Shown here: positions 6,601-8,415 of the stretch, in pieces
Layout of the letters: each line of letters starts with the position of its first letter
Position numbering within the stretch: position 1 is the first letter of the stretch
Assembly (NCBI GenBank): GCA_040376995.1
Contig: JBEIPP010000133.1
Coordinates: 1 to 8,415, forward strand
Length of the DNA: 8,415 nt
Direction of reading: 5' to 3'
DNA from: UBA4416 sp040376995
GTDB lineage: Bacteria; Bacteroidota; Bacteroidia; B-17B0; Aurantibacillaceae
Notes under the pieces: generated by a model
What the model saw: the letters and a program-made list of their open reading frames with translations, nothing else
Told to the model about the DNA's origin: nothing
Database searches by the model: none
Program-made: the position numbers and the translations under genes

Positions 6601-8174
6601 CAGTAAAAATCGGTTATTTAAATGGTAATGGAACAATAACTGGAACACTTGATAGTCCACAAATTAATGCTAAACTTAAGTTTTTTAAATGTTCCATTGT
6701 TGTTGATTACACAAACGTTCAGTACATCATAAATGGAGATGTCGAAATTCTTCCAAAACAAATTAGATTTGATAATATATTAGTTCAGGATGTTCCTTAT
6801 AAGGGAATATCTGGAGGAAATATTGGCAATCTATCAGGAAATATTTTTCATAATAATTTCAAGGATATACGTATTGACTTTGATATTAATACCAATAAAT
6901 TAATGCTGTTAAATACCACTGCTGCAAATAATCCAAGTTATTATGGTACAGCGTATGCATCTGGAAATGCAGGTATTTATGGTTTTCTAGATGATATAAA
7001 AATGGAATTGAATTTAAAAACATCTGGCGGTACTTATTTTTATATCCCATTAGATGGTCCCTCTGAAGTAGGGAATAATGATTTTATAAAATTTGTAACT
7101 AAAGATACTGTAAAAGCTATTGTAAAAAACACTAAATCAAATTTCTCTTTAGATTTTAATTTAGATGCGACTAAAGATGCAGAGGTGCAATTAATTTTTG
7201 ATGAAAAATCTGGAGATATTATTAAAGCTAGAGGAGATGGTAATTTGAATATGAAAATTAATAGTAGAGGTAAATTTGATATGTTTGGCGACTATGTGCT
7301 TTCTACCGGTGATTATTTGTTTACTTTGGAAAACTTTGTTACTAAAAAATTCGAAATTCAAAAAGGTAGTTCCATAAAATGGAACGGAAATGTTTATAAA
7401 GCAAATATTGATATTGTAGCTAATTATAAACAAAGAGCTTCTATTAAACCATTGTTTCCAGACGATTCTTTAAATAATTACAATAAACGTTTTCCAGTTG
7501 ATTGTAAATTATATATGAAAGATAAGTTAACATCTCCTAACATCTCATTTGGAATAGAATTACCAACAATTGATGAAAACACACGTTCTGCAATTAAAAG
7601 TTTATTAAACGATGAGAATGAATTGAATAGACAAGTGTTTTCATTATTATTACTTCGAAGTTTTATAACTCCTCTTTTTGTTGCTGGATCAGGTGGCATT
7701 AGTGCTGGAGGTGCCGCTGCAGCTACTGGTTCTGAAATGCTAAGTAATAAAATGAGTAATTGGTTAAACGGTGTTACTAAAGATATTGATATAGGGGTTA
7801 ATTACAGGCCAGGCGGAACATTAAGTAACGATGAATTAGACTTAGCATTATCAAAACAGTTATTTAATAATAGACTAACGATAGATGGTAATTTTGGTGT
7901 TGCAAATAATAATACTGCAAGTAACACAACAACTGCCAAAAATAATAATACTAGTAACTTAATTGGAGACGTAACGTTAGAGTATAAATTATCTGAATCT
8001 GGAAAATACCGAGTAAAAGGATTTAATAGAAGTAATGATAATACAGAAATAGCAACAAGTGGAGGTCCATTTACACAGGGAGTTGGTATTTTTTATCGAG
8101 AAGAATATGAAAGTCTAAGTGAGTTATATAGAAGATATATAAGTAAACTCAAACGAAACAAAATAAAAAAATAG
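3672..8174 (+). CDS. tamB: TamB-family translocation/assembly module protein (AsmA-like, DUF490 C-terminus)
   Basis: TamB proteins are anchored in the inner membrane and span the periplasm as a long beta-taco groove. With an Omp85 partner (TamA, or TamL in Bacteroidota) they are linked to outer-membrane protein assembly and phospholipid transport. In the 1500 residues I see: a short basic-aromatic start, one membrane segment at about 14-33, an AsmA-like stretch directly after it (LSNELNANVHIDRVKISF, then LQGVFVSDKHQDTL), a very long run of alternating beta-strand sequence, and the conserved TamB/DUF490 region from about 1130 to the end. Recognisable C-terminal pieces are GKFDMFGDYVLSTGDYLF, IQKGSSIKWNGN, FGIELPT, RQVFSLLLLRSF (1320-1331), a Gly/Ala-rich patch near 1340-1353, DIDIGVNYRPGG and the final YREEYESLSELYRRY. 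E. coli TamB is 1259 residues; larger sizes are usual in Bacteroidota. The ATG at 3672 places the anchor correctly and lacks a Shine-Dalgarno. The Omp85 partner gene is not in the window. Confidence 0.93.
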   Translation: MSSWGKITRILWKTVLFSLLLVMLFLNIFYIALQTESFQTWAAQKLTTYLSNELNANVHIDRVKISFISNVTLQGVFVSDKHQDTLVYGKNITVDVSRFNYKTHRLNLDEINLVDVKVKLLKYKNEEDWNFQYLIDYFDSGSKSEKDTIPSSWKITYGDLKLHNVDFTYHLLRDTDKVVNNMNYNNIHVSNIYGTFSEFDFRSDTIFAQITNLNAKEQCGIELKNLTTRAQISSTELRCDSIYLKTSNSLVKGKLQFKYDQWMDYQDFINKVYIKGNLKDSTYVSFKDIAYFAEDLNGFEETLVLKGKVRGFVNDLSGTNMNVRYRNNTQFIGDMSITGLPDINKSFIHFDAERLSISKSDLEKFPIPPFNKPTYLKLPPEMQKLGVVSYRGKFDGFLNDFATYGTFKTDIGTVKTDLRLNTNNTSKIVEYSGSIATTNFNLSKLLPQVKFTGPISLSTKIKGKGVTVEELDASFDGIVQAAFFNGYQYDNVKVDGLFKKKIFTGYVVSKDTNANFDFNGSIDFNQKVPKMNFISTINNFDLEKTHFSTPQLNGKVSSQILINLSGNSIDNLSGQVNFDNTIYITSEKTYKLSSFNLYLDQSGNIKNIKLNSNIANVELKGKYNLSTLPDAFKQYLNEYFPTFVKTKTRYIYSDKADLKLKIKNYAIVKELFTKDLMIGSNSEVESSFDASINYLFVKTHSELIEYLGVKFKNNQIAVNSLPNGVEFRYNSKSINITDSLSFKNPSLVFIANDRITNFNLNWDNMRNPNNAGIVSGKAIFENTNATVLFDKIKYVIKDSVWQIVKANPIIIDTAFSVLINPLTFYNQNQLITIDGKLSKNSNDKIDVFIQNFKLAQLNPFLEDAKVTVDGSLTGNTSIYGLFGKTLILSELTFKDLKLNNKMIGYGEIKSEYNPQKEYVNINGYSAFAKDFDGNLMKNIIFNGYYYPKRKEESLDVSFKAEPFDLSLLQPYFKDIFTVKIGYLNGNGTITGTLDSPQINAKLKFFKCSIVVDYTNVQYIINGDVEILPKQIRFDNILVQDVPYKGISGGNIGNLSGNIFHNNFKDIRIDFDINTNKLMLLNTTAANNPSYYGTAYASGNAGIYGFLDDIKMELNLKTSGGTYFYIPLDGPSEVGNNDFIKFVTKDTVKAIVKNTKSNFSLDFNLDATKDAEVQLIFDEKSGDIIKARGDGNLNMKINSRGKFDMFGDYVLSTGDYLFTLENFVTKKFEIQKGSSIKWNGNVYKANIDIVANYKQRASIKPLFPDDSLNNYNKRFPVDCKLYMKDKLTSPNISFGIELPTIDENTRSAIKSLLNDENELNRQVFSLLLLRSFITPLFVAGSGGISAGGAAAATGSEMLSNKMSNWLNGVTKDIDIGVNYRPGGTLSNDELDLALSKQLFNNRLTIDGNFGVANNNTASNTTTAKNNNTSNLIGDVTLEYKLSESGKYRVKGFNRSNDNTEIATSGGPFTQGVGIFYREEYESLSELYRRYISKLKRNKIKK
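7904..7952 (+). repeat. 13-bp direct repeat in an Asn/Thr-rich segment of tamB
   Basis: AAATAATAATACT occurs at 7904-7916 and again 36 bp later at 7940-7952, each copy followed shortly by AGTAAC. It encodes an in-frame Asn/Thr-rich stretch (NNNT...SN twice) between two predicted C-terminal beta strands of TamB, and looks like a slippage-expanded loop. Confidence 0.6.
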
Positions 8175-8176
8175 AT

Positions 8177-8305
8177 TTACTCACGATAATTTTTTTCATC
8201 AGATGTTGTGGCATTTGATAATAAAGATATTTCTTCAGGTGCTACATATTCAAATTGAATGCATTCAAATTCAGTAGTTTCAGCTTGGGTATTTTGTAAA
8301 TTCAA
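8177..8305 (-). CDS. Possible small acidic protein, 42 residues, TTG start
   Basis: I do not recognise this ORF. It would start at a TTG (8303-8305) directly after an in-frame TAA, since there is no ATG in frame, and end with TAA at 8177-8179, two bases from the tamB stop. The product has about nine acidic and two basic residues, one Cys and no membrane segment; it includes EFECIQFEYVAPEEISLLS. Codon use looks coding-like: GAA-rich, with G or C in about 40% of first positions but only about 12% of third positions. A GGA sits 12 bases ahead of the TTG. It could be a real small gene, the decayed 3' end of a larger one, or chance. Confidence 0.35.
   Translation of the reverse strand: MNLQNTQAETTEFECIQFEYVAPEEISLLSNATTSDEKNYRE
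8255..8268. repeat. 14-bp perfect palindrome
   Basis: TTGAATGCATTCAA is its own reverse complement. It lies within a 9-bp direct repeat, ATTCAAATT, at 8248-8256 and 8263-8271. On the minus strand the region encodes the similar peptides EFEC and QFEY of the possible small protein. No function is evident. Confidence 0.5.
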
Positions 8306-8340
8306 TTATTTAAAAATCCAATAGTTAATATTAAATCAAT

Positions 8341-8415
8341 CTAAAATACGACTTTCGTAATTTTTGTTTTACGTTTTTTATCTGTTGGTCCGCATTCGCA
8401 AGAATTCCCTGTACC
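8341..8415 (-). CDS. Possible 3' end of an unidentified minus-strand gene
   Basis: From the window edge, one minus-strand frame reads 24 codons to a TAG at 8341-8343. The peptide has a Cys pair (NSCECGPTDKK), then a Lys-rich tail ending KITKVVF. Third positions are mostly A or T, as in the neighbouring genes. A second frame is also open (8331-8414, 27 codons ending SYFRLI), so the choice of frame is uncertain. If real, the gene is convergent with tamB and lies 35 nt upstream of the possible small acidic ORF on the same strand. I do not recognise the product. Confidence 0.35.
   Translation of the reverse strand, partial: GTGNSCECGPTDKKRKTKITKVVF

Noticed and set aside
4643..7699. Several minus-strand open frames (for example 4643-5026, 5750-6058, 7191-7433, 7478-7699)
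   Set aside because: All lie inside tamB, show no family motifs, and have the Ile/Phe/Asn-rich composition expected from antisense reading of AT-rich coding DNA.
8165..8196. A-tract (AAAAAAAT) and T-tract (ATTTTTTT) flanking the end of tamB, resembling a bidirectional terminator
   Set aside because: The stem would be made only of A-T pairs around a 16-base loop, which is too weak for an intrinsic terminator. Such tracts are expected by chance in this AT-rich DNA.
8331..8414. Alternative minus-strand frame of 27 codons at the right edge
   Set aside because: Its third positions are slightly richer in G and C than those of the competing frame, and it has no recognisable motif. I kept the 8341-8415 frame as the better guess but cannot exclude this one.

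Overview
The window is a chromosomal housekeeping segment from an AT-rich (by eye about 30% G+C) member of the phylum Bacteroidota. Four things point to that phylum: a Rho factor with a long low-complexity insert between its N-terminal and RNA-binding domains and the P-loop variant AQPKTGKT; a DELALP variant in peptidyl-tRNA hydrolase; a 1500-residue TamB of the Bacteroidota type; and gene starts without Shine-Dalgarno sequences, one preceded by a TAnnTTTG-type -7 box. I cannot place it to family level.

Layout. Genes alternate strand throughout: rho (1-1721, minus, missing only its last few codons at the window edge); a 206-bp divergent promoter region; pth (1928-2494, plus); tsaD (2496-3602, minus), whose stop codon is 1 nt from that of pth; a 69-bp divergent promoter region; tamB (3672-8174, plus); a possible 42-codon acidic small ORF (8177-8305, minus), with a stop 2 nt from that of tamB; and the possible 3' end of another minus-strand gene (8341-8415).

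Function. Rho terminates transcription. Pth recycles peptidyl-tRNA. TsaD makes the t6A37 modification of ANN-decoding tRNAs. TamB is an envelope-spanning AsmA-like protein for outer-membrane protein or lipid traffic. Pth and TsaD share a tRNA/translation theme, but the alternating strands mean that no two confident genes form an operon. With no GC-rich terminators at the convergent junctions, read-through antisense transcription is likely unless Rho stops it.

I found no mobile element, CRISPR array, tRNA or defence system, and no new multi-gene system. The most interesting signals are small: (1) a palindromic array of 7-bp repeats carried in frame inside tsaD, which adds a surface-type loop next to the metal site; (2) an inverted repeat that contains both stop codons of the pth/tsaD convergent pair; (3) a probable disordered linker in Rho; (4) a -7 box so close to the pth start that its mRNA may be leaderless; (5) an inverted repeat between tsaD and tamB; (6) a possible new small acidic protein after tamB.
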